Shown: positions 1 to 7,449 of the stretch, piece after piece
Layout: every line of letters starts with the position of its first letter
How positions within the stretch are numbered: position 1 is the first letter of the stretch
Origin: a virus
IMG/VR virus record: IMGVR_UViG_3300028361_000131
Coordinates: 1-22,899 of that record
Direction: 5' to 3' (one strand)
DNA: 22,899 nt
Position numbers and translations under genes: made by a program
The notes under the pieces: generated by a model
Seen by the model: only the letters and a program-made list of their open reading frames with translations
What the model was told of the DNA's origin: nothing
Databases searched by the model: none

Positions 1-483
1 CACATAGTGTAGTCTATGTTTGATATCAGCAATTGTGCCGTCAATATCACAGACCACAACATCTCCCTCTACTTTCTTTAGACCATACTGAATGGCCATG
101 TTGTTAATAACGTCAGCACCAACACTCTTTTCTCGTTGTTGGTCTCTTAGTATACACGTTTCTACATCTGTGTCAACCTTCTCGATTGAGAACTTGGCTT
201 GAAGTCCATCAGCAACCCGTCTCCACATCTCTTCGTTCGCTGGATTAAGGTTACAGTCATCAATGATGACGTGCTCAATGCCACTGTTAATCAAGTGCTT
301 GACAAGAGTAATCTCTGCTGATACCACAGACTTCTCGTTCTTTCCTGAGTATACACCGTAGTTAAACATCTCTCTTAGCAGGTCACGGTTGACCCTCGCT
401 ACTAGCTTATGTGTACACAAAGCACTAGCTACTGTGCTCTTCCCTGAGGCTGGAAGCCCCCTCATCATTATGATTTGTTTCAT
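1..483 (-). CDS. pseT: Polynucleotide kinase / 3'-phosphatase, T4 Pnk type (3' end cut off by window)
   Basis: Repairs broken RNA or DNA ends: the N-terminal kinase phosphorylates 5'-OH ends and the C-terminal HAD domain removes 3' phosphates, giving ends a ligase can seal. The 161 visible residues start MKQIIMMRGLPASGKST, with a P-loop at about 9-17. VNRD near 31-34 and DDCNLNP near 75-81 match the T4 enzyme's layout. The HAD nucleophile motif DIDGT is at 146-150, just before the window ends, so most of the phosphatase domain lies outside. The start overlaps the stop of the 52-residue gene before it (ATGA), which suggests coupled translation. An RNA ligase is two genes upstream, as expected for an RNA-repair pair. 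The assignment is strong; the missing C-terminus is the only gap. Confidence 0.9.
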   Translation of the reverse strand, partial: MKQIIMMRGLPASGKSTVASALCTHKLVARVNRDLLREMFNYGVYSGKNEKSVVSAEITLVKHLINSGIEHVIIDDCNLNPANEEMWRRVADGLQAKFSIEKVDTDVETCILRDQQREKSVGADVINNMAIQYGLKKVEGDVVVCDIDGTIADIKHRLHYV

Positions 484-638
484 AAGCTTTTCTTTACTAT
501 GGTCTTTCGGTAAGTAATATATACTACACCCGCTTTTGATTTGGTCTCTCCTCTAGTGTATACCTCAATGTGAGTGACATTGTTTGTCTTAACCTTTTTG
601 TTAAGTCGTCTCTGAGTTCGTGCTCGGTTCTTGTTCAT
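480..638 (-). CDS. Small basic protein, 52 residues, unknown function
   Basis: The protein begins MNKNRARTQRRLNKKVKTNN and is rich in Lys and Arg, so it may bind nucleic acid; that is inference from charge only. A start further upstream at 701 is possible, but it would run inside the RNA ligase gene. The start at 638 lies 2 bases past the ligase stop and fits the tight packing of this operon. Its TGA stop overlaps the ATG of the kinase gene. It sits between two RNA-repair genes, so a role linked to RNA ends is possible, but no family was recognised. Confidence 0.6.
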   Translation of the reverse strand: MNKNRARTQRRLNKKVKTNNVTHIEVYTRGETKSKAGVVYITYRKTIVKKSL

Positions 639-640
639 AA

Positions 641-1642
641 CTATTCTGTTACTCGACAATCTACACACTGACTTGTGTGCACATCTTCTCCTGAACCACA
701 CTCGACACAGATTGTTTTATCTGCTACGCTTATCGTTCCTAATAATATATCCTTGTAGATTTGGATAGCTTTCCTGTTAGCTAGACCTGCTAGTGACCTA
801 AAGTTTAAGGCTGGTACTTTCTTGGCGATAGCCCACACCTCCTCTGTTAGCATGTCATGATACACTGTGTTGGCAATGCGTGGGATATGCTTGAGGTCTA
901 ACTTCTCTTCTGTCTGAGGCTGTAACTTCTGCATTACTTTCTGTACCCGTGCCAGTGTGATGTACTTGTTCACTACCCACATCTCATGGTAAGTCTCGCT
1001 ATGCTTATTGTTGCCACCGAATGTAACAGCACTGTTCTCTTGGAAGTTCTGACTTACAATCTTAGCATAGGTGTTGTCACCAAACTTATCAATGAACCCT
1101 TCGTTCTTAAGCACGATACCCTCACCCTCTTCACCAATGGTAGACTTACCAACGAACACCATGAGTTGTTCAGTGGTAGGGTTAGTAAACATGCCGTGGT
1201 AGGCTGGGGTGTTAATACCAAACCTCTTAGCGGTACTGATTACATTCGCCTTAGATAAACAAGTCTCCTTATCTTGGGTACTCACAAAAGAAATATCAAA
1301 TAGATAGAACTGATGAAAGCTTGTCTCTGTGTAGTGAATAGTATGCTTGACAAGCCACTCACCGTAGAGTCTAAGGTTGGTGTTCTCTGTCAAGAGTTTC
1401 TTTATACCCTCATGCCCTGCTACATACTCAAGAAAACCATTGAAGTAATTGTTACCCTCTACTGGATTCATCACGTCACTACACAGTGTGTTGTTACGTG
1501 AACCGATGGCAATCTTACCATCCTCTATCCATATCTGTGCATTAGCACCGTCAATCTTTTCCTCTACGTGTACATCACCTTCTAAGATACCGTCTGTCTC
1601 TTCCTTACCTAGACGATGTATCTTAGGGTATCGTTTGAACAT
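641..1642 (-). CDS. rnlB: RNA ligase, Rnl2 type, with C-terminal zinc ribbon
   Basis: ATP-dependent ligase that seals 3'-OH to 5'-phosphate ends. Nucleotidyltransferase motifs are in order: motif I EEKIDGANA with the adenylated lysine at 29, SRNN at about 48-51, LYGEW at 92-96, FYLFDI at 112-117, EGIVLKN at 174-180 and YAKIV with Lys194. The DGANA form of motif I is typical of the Rnl2 (T4 gp24.1) family. The length of 333 residues is close to T4 Rnl2. The C-terminus carries two CxxC pairs (Cys312/315 and 326/329), which look like a zinc ribbon. I do not recall this from the T4 enzyme. Together with the kinase-phosphatase downstream it forms a pathway that could repair tRNAs cut by a host anticodon nuclease; that target is inferred. 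Confidence 0.92.
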   Translation of the reverse strand: MFKRYPKIHRLGKEETDGILEGDVHVEEKIDGANAQIWIEDGKIAIGSRNNTLCSDVMNPVEGNNYFNGFLEYVAGHEGIKKLLTENTNLRLYGEWLVKHTIHYTETSFHQFYLFDISFVSTQDKETCLSKANVISTAKRFGINTPAYHGMFTNPTTEQLMVFVGKSTIGEEGEGIVLKNEGFIDKFGDNTYAKIVSQNFQENSAVTFGGNNKHSETYHEMWVVNKYITLARVQKVMQKLQPQTEEKLDLKHIPRIANTVYHDMLTEEVWAIAKKVPALNFRSLAGLANRKAIQIYKDILLGTISVADKTICVECGSGEDVHTSQCVDCRVTE

Positions 1643-1648
1643 GCTGGA

Positions 1649-1933
1649 TTATTTCTTAGTCTTAGTAATCTTACGGTACTCTCTTACTTCTTCTTCTACA
1701 AACTCTACCTTAAGGTACTCTTCAAGGTGTCGTATTCGGTACTCAGCATCTTCATACATCATGATTAGCTTACTAACACTGTTGTCTAGGTTCGTTACCT
1801 TTCCCTTAAGATTTGACTGACGCACCCCGACACCCTCTAGTTTACGGTTTAGTTGTACGAAGTGTGCTCTAATAGTTCTGTCAATCATTGACTGTACCTC
1901 TGGGCTAATCTTGTTCTTCTTTTTTCCAAACAT
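1649..1933 (-). CDS. Coiled-coil protein, 94 residues, unknown function
   Basis: Starts MFGKKKNKISPEVQSMIDRT. Residues from about 15 to 85 are charged and helix-prone, with spaced Leu, Val and Ile consistent with a coiled coil, and the C-terminus is basic (KITKTKK). No catalytic motif or membrane segment is visible. It ends 6 bases before the RNA ligase start, so it is probably co-transcribed with the RNA-repair genes. The MFG opening is shared with the 46-residue gene upstream (MFGDLF), but the rest of the two proteins is unlike. Function unknown. Confidence 0.65.
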   Translation of the reverse strand: MFGKKKNKISPEVQSMIDRTIRAHFVQLNRKLEGVGVRQSNLKGKVTNLDNSVSKLIMMYEDAEYRIRHLEEYLKVEFVEEEVREYRKITKTKK

Positions 1934-1936
1934 ATT

Positions 1937-1990
1937 TTATTTTTTTAACTTCTTATTAACTGCGTTGATGTCTATTTCATTACTACTCAT
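1937..1990 (-). CDS. Possible 17-residue peptide
   Basis: An open frame MSSNEIDINAVNKKLKK fills the gap between the 46-residue and 94-residue genes. It starts 7 bases past the former's stop and ends 3 bases before the latter's start. The composition is gene-like, but at this length chance is a real alternative and there is no ribosome site to help. Confidence 0.3.
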   Translation of the reverse strand: MSSNEIDINAVNKKLKK

Positions 1991-1997
1991 ACGCTAT

Positions 1998-2138
1998 CTA
2001 TTGAACTTTAACGTGGTCTTTGATATCTTCTATGAACTCAGAACTCTCGGTGTCAAAGATTTCATCAGTGATTACTGCTGTCACTTTCGCTGGTAAGGAT
2101 ACTACGTCTACTGCTAGATTAAATAAATCTCCAAACAT
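1998..2138 (-). CDS. Small acidic protein, 46 residues, unknown function
   Basis: The frame reads MFGDLFNLAVDVVSLPAKVT and ends IEDIKDHVKVQ. It has an amphipathic N-terminal half and an acidic C-terminal half. It begins 1 base after the ATP-grasp stop codon, which fits the tightly packed operon and supports it as real. Pattern recognition hints at the short phage proteins that start MFGDLF and often accompany structural or membrane functions, but no family can be named. Confidence 0.55.
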   Translation of the reverse strand: MFGDLFNLAVDVVSLPAKVTAVITDEIFDTESSEFIEDIKDHVKVQ

Positions 2139-2139
2139 A

Positions 2140-3057
2140 TTAAATCATTTCGTTAAAGACTGATACGTATGCGTCTAGTGTGTCAGTGTTACCTAGTCCA
2201 GGTGCACTGTTTACTTCTAGTACGAACACATCACCCTCGTTGTCCATAATAATATCTACTGCTCCAAAGTCTAGGCCAAGAGCTGAGATAGCTTCTATAG
2301 CCAGGTCTTCGATACGTTCTAGTCGGTTAAGATTACCTGTTCGGTAAATCCAATTAGACGCTAGGTTACGTACGTCTGCTTCTTCTCCTTCTGCGGTGAC
2401 TACCTCACCGTCCTCACCTACTCGTCGTGACTTCTTCTGGTAAAGAATAACCTCACCATCAAACACATGTACCCGATACTCTCCTTTGTTTGATACACCT
2501 GCTGTGTATAGTGGAGCAATAGGTAAGGGTAGTGTGGCTGCTCTCGTCTGTGGTTGTATAGAATCAGTCCTTCTAGTAACTATGTCTGCAAGATGGTCTT
2601 CTGAAGCCCCTCTTAGTTGCATTGTGATGTTGCCAAGGAGAGCACGTTTTGCTATTTCTCCCTCAGTTAGAACAAGTGTAGCACTGGGCTTAAACACCTC
2701 AATGCCTGCACCACTATGACCATTGAGTTGATGACGTGCGTACACTTGTGTACCTTCACGCAACCATTCTTCTGCTTCCTGTCGGTCTGTTGTGAAGGGT
2801 ACTGCTGGTACATCACGCTCTTGTAGGTTCTGTAGAGTAGTCAGCTTGTTAGCTGCTACTGCTACTGCACTAGGAGAGTTAAGAATATCAACACCCTCTA
2901 GGCTAGGAGGAACTTGTGAGTTACCCCAGTTAATAACAATGTGACCTGGGCGGTATCGGTAACGTGAGTTCTCTGTTCTAATAACTACACCACCAAGAGC
3001 TAACTTCAAAGCCCGTGCTGATTGTGAACCTGTTTTGTATGGTAAGATTTTAAACAT
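2140..3057 (-). CDS. ATP-grasp ligase (RimK-like)
   Basis: ATP-grasp enzymes use ATP to activate a carboxylate as an acyl phosphate and join it to an amine or thiol. The 305 residues show the expected order: a pre-ATP-grasp region, a glycine-rich loop GHSGAG at 113-118, EYRVHVFDGEVI at 193-204, and the C-terminal metal site DFGAVDII...VLEVNSAPGL with Asp268, Glu281 and Asn283. This is the pattern of the RimK/D-Ala-D-Ala ligase superfamily. The substrate cannot be read from sequence. It shares the left arm with a glutamine amidotransferase, two amidoligase-type proteins and a gamma-glutamyl cyclotransferase homologue, so a role in peptide or glutamyl-amide synthesis is inferred. It is the first long gene behind the leftward promoter at 3130-3158. 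Confidence 0.88.
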   Translation of the reverse strand: MFKILPYKTGSQSARALKLALGGVVIRTENSRYRYRPGHIVINWGNSQVPPSLEGVDILNSPSAVAVAANKLTTLQNLQERDVPAVPFTTDRQEAEEWLREGTQVYARHQLNGHSGAGIEVFKPSATLVLTEGEIAKRALLGNITMQLRGASEDHLADIVTRRTDSIQPQTRAATLPLPIAPLYTAGVSNKGEYRVHVFDGEVILYQKKSRRVGEDGEVVTAEGEEADVRNLASNWIYRTGNLNRLERIEDLAIEAISALGLDFGAVDIIMDNEGDVFVLEVNSAPGLGNTDTLDAYVSVFNEMI

Positions 3058-3059
3058 AT

Positions 3060-3122
3060 TTATTTCTCTAGTATTATGGCGGTAGCCAGTAGCATTAAAG
3101 CGATGATTACTGCGTATAACAT
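3060..3122 (-). CDS. Single-pass membrane peptide, 20 residues
   Basis: The frame encodes MLYAVIIALMLLATAIILEK, an almost uniformly hydrophobic segment of membrane-spanning length. It ends 2 bases before the ATP-grasp start. The promoter just upstream places the likely transcription start within about a base of the ATG, so the peptide would be translated from a nearly leaderless message. It may anchor or regulate something, or it may be only a short open frame in the 5' end of the message. Confidence is moderate because of size. Confidence 0.45.
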   Translation of the reverse strand: MLYAVIIALMLLATAIILEK

Positions 3123-3129
3123 TATTTAT

Positions 3130-3158
3130 ATTGTATCATACTTGAACTTAAAAGTCAA
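3130..3158 (-). promoter_or_regulatory. Leftward sigma-70 promoter for ATP-grasp/RNA-repair operon
   Basis: On the minus strand, TTGACT (3158-3153), a 17-base spacer and TACAAT (3135-3130). The predicted start is near 3123, next to the ATG at 3122. It lies back to back with the plus-strand promoter at 3222-3250. Confidence 0.7.
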
Positions 3159-3221
3159 GCATATTATTTGTAAGGCTTTTACCTAGCAACAGGTCAGTTA
3201 TAGTCAGGATGACACTACCCC

Positions 3222-3250
3222 TTGACAAAAATACAATAGTATGATATACT
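3222..3250 (+). promoter_or_regulatory. Rightward sigma-70 promoter for structured RNA A
   Basis: TTGACA (3222-3227), a 17-base spacer and TATACT (3245-3250). The predicted start is near 3257. No plus-strand gene follows; the next about 400 bases hold only hairpins, so the promoter most likely makes a non-coding RNA. Confidence 0.75.
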
Positions 3251-3256
3251 AGTATT

Positions 3257-3650
3257 CTGTCCTTTGATTAGGAATAGGGAAACAATTATCGAGGGCGTAG
3301 AATCTACTACATAATCTGTGAGACACCACAACCCTAAGTCTTATGTCGTCGCTTACTTGGGTGACATAAGGCACCGCCATGTTCTTCGGAACGGAAAGCT
3401 TAGACCACAGGTTATATCACTATACCTGTACTGTACGGATGGCCGTTAGCAGGAGAGTCTATTCAAGTAAGAAGTATATCTCAGTAACTCATTTTACACC
3501 AGCCAGAATACATTCTGATTCAGTAATGAATCATCCCGAACCATAGTGATAACATAATAGTGGTACTATCAACCTTCCCCTCGTCTCTGACGAGGAAAGA
3601 AGTGTACCTAGATAATCTATAATACCCAGCCAGAATAAGGTAGTCACGGT
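3257..3650 (+). ncRNA. Structured non-coding RNA A, about 390 nt, class unknown
   Basis: This gap follows a strong plus-strand promoter and contains no convincing gene. Stems seen on the plus strand: CTTATGTC/GACATAAG (3340-3347/3363-3370); GTTC-TTCG-GAAC, a C(UUCG)G tetraloop (3381-3392); ACAGGT-T-ATA/TATACCTGT with a TCAC loop (3407-3429); ACGG/CCGT (3435-3446); CAGAA/TTCTG (3504-3517); CCTCGT/ACGAGG (3579-3595); ATAAGGT/ACCTTAT (3635-3662). A 12-base direct repeat CCAGCCAGAATA lies at 3499-3510 and 3626-3637. Either copy could pair with TATTCTG at 3253-3259, which would close the molecule. The 3' end is not defined; no hairpin with a T-run was found, and transcription runs toward the end of the convergent gene at 3652. 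No match to tRNA, tmRNA or RNase P was recognised by eye. Confidence 0.6.
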
Positions 3651-3651
3651 A

Positions 3652-4119
3652 TTAAACCTTATACTTACTAATAATATCATCAACAGGTAGAGAACACGCA
3701 TTGATACACACCTCACCACGTGATGTTTCTTTCCAGTCATTGAGTGGACGATGAAGTGACTCACGTTCACGCTTCTCTAGGTGACGCTTCTTCATAGTCT
3801 TCTTGATATTGTCGTTGGTACTGTCACGTCTGGTGTTGCGTGGTCTAACTTCAAGAGCAGAGGATGGGTCTTCAAACTCGTTAGCCATGTCATCCATACG
3901 CAGGAGAGATTCACCCCTCAATCTAATTGCTCTAAGGCTTGCTGCTTGGGACTGAGTAAGCCCCTCTGGCACACGCCCACTGTGTGTGTTGTAATAGTGT
4001 TGTAGTTTCTCTTGCTGTATTGCGTACTTGGCTGTGTCCCTCATTGAAGTTCCGCTGTGTAGGTTCAACCACTCTGCCACTCTCTCTGCTTCTGCTGGTG
4101 TCCAATCCTCTGGTCTCAT
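3652..4119 (-). CDS. Unknown protein, 155 residues, after the amidotransferase
   Basis: Begins MRPEDWTPAEAERVAEWLNL, a helical acidic N-terminus. The middle is rich in Ala, Arg and Glu and a strongly basic stretch lies around 90-120 (TMKKRHLEKRERESLHRP). Two cysteines occur near the C-terminus (CINACS). No known family was recognised. Its ATG overlaps the TGA stop of the amidotransferase (ATGA), so translation is probably coupled and the protein may be a partner of that enzyme. Its 3' end faces structured RNA A on the other strand. Confidence 0.7.
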   Translation of the reverse strand: MRPEDWTPAEAERVAEWLNLHSGTSMRDTAKYAIQQEKLQHYYNTHSGRVPEGLTQSQAASLRAIRLRGESLLRMDDMANEFEDPSSALEVRPRNTRRDSTNDNIKKTMKKRHLEKRERESLHRPLNDWKETSRGEVCINACSLPVDDIISKYKV

Positions 4120-5423
4120 ACTCTTTCATGCTTAATTGAATTTTGGTAATCCTCTAGCTCCACACATAACTCCATAACCTCTTGCATCTCGTCTTCTGAT
4201 AGACCAAGGGAGGACATAGTATCTTCTAAAGCGTCCTGCTGACTCTCGATACCCTCGTCTAGTTGCTTGAAGGTGCTCTCTGATATGTATCCCTCTATCC
4301 TACTGACGTGCAGCTTCTCTCTCTTGGTCTGTAGCTGTGCGTGTTGGGCTGCCATGCTCTCTAGTCTACGCCTAGCCCCTTCACTTTGTTCTGTTGTCAT
4401 CTCGAAGTCTGACTCAACTTCTGGTGCTTTTAACCCCATCTGTTGGGGTCTTTCTAGTGGCATACGGCTGGCTCTGTATGCAGCGTAACGCTTTGGTACG
4501 TAGTAACACTGGTGGTCGATGAACTCCACGGCGAAGGCTGCGTCTGCTAGTCCAGTCTCCTTCATCTCAGGGAAGGTGTAATATTTATTTTGCAACTGTC
4601 GGTGCTGGTTACGGTGCACCTCTCTCTCTAACTCAGTCAGAAATCTTGAACTCTTTACTGGTACGAATGTCTTGCTCTCATCAATGGGGAAACCCTGCTC
4701 GTAAAGAACAGAGTCACCTGTATCGTAGCTATAGATAAGCATAGGAGAAATGAGACTGCTGTGCTCTGATGATACACCCTCGTACTTCTTGTGGCTCACT
4801 GTGCCCAGTTCTCTACCATGATTGCGACCATAGTATACTGACACTACTTGGTCAGTACCCTTGACTAGTCGCACACCCCAGAAGGCAGCAGGGCCAAAGG
4901 TTCCTACCTTGTCTGACTTGTCCTCTAGGTGACGTGCTAACTCTATAGCAAGACTCTCAGAGTCGTTGTGTTCTAGTCCCTTGCCTTCTATTACCTCCCT
5001 TGTGTCGTCACGGTACGTGGCAATGACCTGCTTGTTGAACTCCGTATGGTAGTCATAGCCGTCTGCCTTATGGTTCTTCTTAAGGATGTCTGTGTTGTGT
5101 ACTTTACCGTTGTGGGCAAAGTAGTAATCAAACTCAAGCTCCTCATTGCTAACAAACATAGGGTGTGTCGTACCAAGTGTGTTCTCTGTAGATGTAGGGA
5201 AGCGGTGGTGAAATAAAATCATAGGTGCTGTCTCTTTAAGCAGCAGCTTTTTAATCTCATCCTCTGTCTTAGCACGTTGTACGCTAACCAAGTTCATAGC
5301 ACCGTCGATAGCTAGATAGCCATACCCCTTTGTGCCACGTGTCGATTGCTTTTTATACAGGTCAAACACCTGTTGTGCTACTGGTCTGTTTCTTTTAGAC
5401 CACAGTGCTACTAATCCACACAT
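4116..5423 (-). CDS. Class II glutamine amidotransferase (Ntn hydrolase) with C-terminal coiled coil
   Basis: Hydrolyses glutamine to ammonia for amide synthesis, or acts as a related amidohydrolase. The N-terminus MCGLVALW puts the nucleophile Cys at position 2 after Met removal. Family motifs follow: RGTKGYGYLA at 29-38, HHRFPTS at 72-78, FAHNGKVHN with the oxyanion Asn105-Gly106, and NDSESLA near 155. These match the glutaminase domain of GlmS and PurF. No sugar isomerase or PRTase domain follows; instead residues from about 345 to 425 are charged and coiled-coil-like (AQLQTKREKLHVSR). The partner that uses the ammonia or glutamyl group is probably among the neighbouring amidoligases. It starts 3 bases after the amidoligase gene stop. 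The domain call is firm; the substrate is unknown. Confidence 0.88.
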   Translation of the reverse strand: MCGLVALWSKRNRPVAQQVFDLYKKQSTRGTKGYGYLAIDGAMNLVSVQRAKTEDEIKKLLLKETAPMILFHHRFPTSTENTLGTTHPMFVSNEELEFDYYFAHNGKVHNTDILKKNHKADGYDYHTEFNKQVIATYRDDTREVIEGKGLEHNDSESLAIELARHLEDKSDKVGTFGPAAFWGVRLVKGTDQVVSVYYGRNHGRELGTVSHKKYEGVSSEHSSLISPMLIYSYDTGDSVLYEQGFPIDESKTFVPVKSSRFLTELEREVHRNQHRQLQNKYYTFPEMKETGLADAAFAVEFIDHQCYYVPKRYAAYRASRMPLERPQQMGLKAPEVESDFEMTTEQSEGARRRLESMAAQHAQLQTKREKLHVSRIEGYISESTFKQLDEGIESQQDALEDTMSSLGLSEDEMQEVMELCVELEDYQNSIKHERV

Positions 5424-5426
5424 AGT

Positions 5427-6449
5427 TTATTTAACTGTTATACCTGAGTAGTACCCAAGTAATCTTTTAACGTACATCTCTAACATCTCATCATCAAGGA
5501 ACTTCACAAACTCTTCGGGTGTGCCCTTCATAGACTTGAGTTCTTCAAACTCCAAGGTCTCAAGTTTATCTGCGATTGCCTGGTGCAATCGTAACCAAAG
5601 GAGCACCTTACCCGCGTCTGTTGTGCCACCGTGAGAACGAATCTCTAATGTGCCGTGTCTGTCCCAATAACAATGCAGGTTTACATTATGATAACGTGAG
5701 TTATCGTAGTGACCTGTCTGCCCTCGCCCTTTGTACCACACCCGCTTCAAGTCTTCTTCTGTCTTTATTGCTGCGATGTCACTGAGTTCATATGACTCAC
5801 CAAGAGGGATACAATACATGTTACCAAACCTTCGTGAGTTAGATACAATATTCTCCATCACACCAGAGAACAGGGTGTAGAAGTAGAATGAATTCTTAAG
5901 CCACTGCAATCGGTCTGGCTTTTCTAGGTAGTAGTATGTGTAGTTGACACGTGGCTTACGCATCAGCTCAGCTCTTGAGAAGTATACTACGTTACCAAAG
6001 TGTGCTGTCTTTATGGTAGAGTCATCTATAATGGTTTGGTTCTGCAACAGGTTCATAATGTTTGGTATTCCGAGGTCTTTCTTAACCCTACTAGAGAAAG
6101 CAAACACCGTACCCTTATAGCTTGGCTCTGAACGTGATGACTTTAACACACCACCTACATCCTTCTTACCATCAAGGTGTATGTGCATGGATGTCTTAGC
6201 GTTATCACATGTGGCACCATTCTTCTTTAGAGTCTCACATGCAAACTCTACTGCACGCTCACCTTCCTCACCTGACAGTGGCTCTGATACCCACTCACCC
6301 GCATGTTTTAGTGGCCGTAATGAACCATCCTCTATCACCTCTATAGACTGTCTGATTCTTGTCAGTGCGTCACCTGTAGGTGCTACGAACTCAATCTCTA
6401 CACCGAACCTACGATTAGACTGTATCATCATGGTATAAGTTATTGTCAA
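5427..6449 (-). CDS. Putative amidoligase, Amidoligase_2 family
   Basis: Glutamine-synthetase-like fold family predicted to form amide bonds. Visible marks are FGVEIEFVAP at 15-24 (metal-binding acidic pair), DGSLRP near 41, EPLSGEEGERA near 56-66 and SMHIHLDG at 87-94, the His-x-His pair typical of the family. The 340-residue length fits. The start at 6449 overlaps the upstream gene by 35 bases; in-frame ATGs at 6431 and 6428 would shorten the overlap and place GVEIE closer to the N-terminus, as is usual, so the true start may be there. It lies between another amidoligase-type gene and a glutamine amidotransferase, which supports a shared pathway. No member's substrate can be deduced here. 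Confidence 0.85.
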   Translation of the reverse strand: MTITYTMMIQSNRRFGVEIEFVAPTGDALTRIRQSIEVIEDGSLRPLKHAGEWVSEPLSGEEGERAVEFACETLKKNGATCDNAKTSMHIHLDGKKDVGGVLKSSRSEPSYKGTVFAFSSRVKKDLGIPNIMNLLQNQTIIDDSTIKTAHFGNVVYFSRAELMRKPRVNYTYYYLEKPDRLQWLKNSFYFYTLFSGVMENIVSNSRRFGNMYCIPLGESYELSDIAAIKTEEDLKRVWYKGRGQTGHYDNSRYHNVNLHCYWDRHGTLEIRSHGGTTDAGKVLLWLRLHQAIADKLETLEFEELKSMKGTPEEFVKFLDDEMLEMYVKRLLGYYSGITVK

Positions 6450-7431
6450 TCATGCGTTCAAACCCTCGTGCTCCCCCTACCATCTTTCTCTCCCAACTTT
6501 CGTATGTTTTTCCCATAGTGTTGCAGAATTTAAGCGGCTCGTCTGAGGTCAACCACTTTCTTGTTGATACCAGCCTCTCAGTACCAAGTCCGTTACCAGT
6601 AGCTCTATTTATAGTAAGGAACTCAGAAAGGATGTCAAAGTTTTTAAGAGCCAGCTCGTAGTCATTATTGTTAATGGCCTTCTTCACATCCTTCATGGAT
6701 ATCATAGACATCAGTTCTTTGTCTCTGTTCTGCTCTACTATGGCCATAGCGTTGCGACACAACTGACTGGCAAAAGACCACAGTGCGTAGTGTTTCAACC
6801 AGAAGTTACTAGGTACACGGTACTCTAGTCCGTATGACTTAAGACGATACTCACCAGCTCGACCATAGTTCTTTCGTCGTACTGCATTGAGTGGGTCACG
6901 GTCAATAAGAACCAGTGTGTTGCCTGCTACAATATCCAACGTCTTTACAAATCTCTCTGCTAACTCTTGGTCTGTACGGTTAGTTCTAAGCATTGTGTTA
7001 CCAAGGTGAATGTGTCCAGCACCAGCTCGGAACCTCTCTCTCAACCCAGTCACACGATGTGGGTTTTTTTCTTGGGCACTAAGTGTTGGGTTACAACCAA
7101 ACCTCTTCATCTCTGGTGAAGCTTTCTTCCACACCTCGTCACTAATGATGTGACCAGGTTCAAAGCTAAGCTCTGCTCCTACTTCTCTGGCGTAACCTCG
7201 TGCGTTAAAGATTGCTCTCGCAAGAAAGCTACCTGCTGATACACGACAACCTGACGGTGCTGGGTGTAACTCACCCTGGAAACCATCACGTGCTACATTT
7301 CGGGAGTTTTCAGGGAGTACCTCAGCACTGGGGACTACCTCACCGTCTCTGATAAAGAAGAACTCAGGGTCTGACCCTACTGTACCCCTCGGCCCGAAGT
7401 ATAGGTCTAATGAACTATCACTTTTACTCAT
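6415..7431 (-). CDS. COOH-NH2 ligase type 2 family protein (phage amidoligase)
   Basis: Predicted ligase joining a carboxyl to an amine, related to the glutamine synthetase fold. The 338 residues contain GSDPEFFF at 19-26, GELHPAP near 53-59, AGAGHIHLG at 136-144 with the His140-x-His142 pair, and the conserved block RRKNYGRAGEYRLKSYGLEYR followed by VPSNFW. I recognise this set from phage-encoded COOH-NH2 ligases. It follows structured RNA B by 18 bases and overlaps the next amidoligase gene. Its His-x-His and acidic motifs parallel those of the next gene, so the two may act in sequence on one product; that is inference. Confidence 0.85.
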   Translation of the reverse strand: MSKSDSSLDLYFGPRGTVGSDPEFFFIRDGEVVPSAEVLPENSRNVARDGFQGELHPAPSGCRVSAGSFLARAIFNARGYAREVGAELSFEPGHIISDEVWKKASPEMKRFGCNPTLSAQEKNPHRVTGLRERFRAGAGHIHLGNTMLRTNRTDQELAERFVKTLDIVAGNTLVLIDRDPLNAVRRKNYGRAGEYRLKSYGLEYRVPSNFWLKHYALWSFASQLCRNAMAIVEQNRDKELMSMISMKDVKKAINNNDYELALKNFDILSEFLTINRATGNGLGTERLVSTRKWLTSDEPLKFCNTMGKTYESWERKMVGGARGFERMIDNNLYHDDTV

Positions 7432-7449
7432 ATTGTTTTATTATATTTT

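Noticed and set aside
1449-1820. 123-codon plus-strand open frame
   Set aside because: Antisense to the RNA ligase and its neighbour, whose motifs are unambiguous; Ser/Leu-rich shadow composition.
3531-3770. 79-codon minus-strand open frame
   Set aside because: Overlaps the 155-residue gene in another frame and runs into RNA A; the 155-residue frame has the ATGA coupling and better composition.
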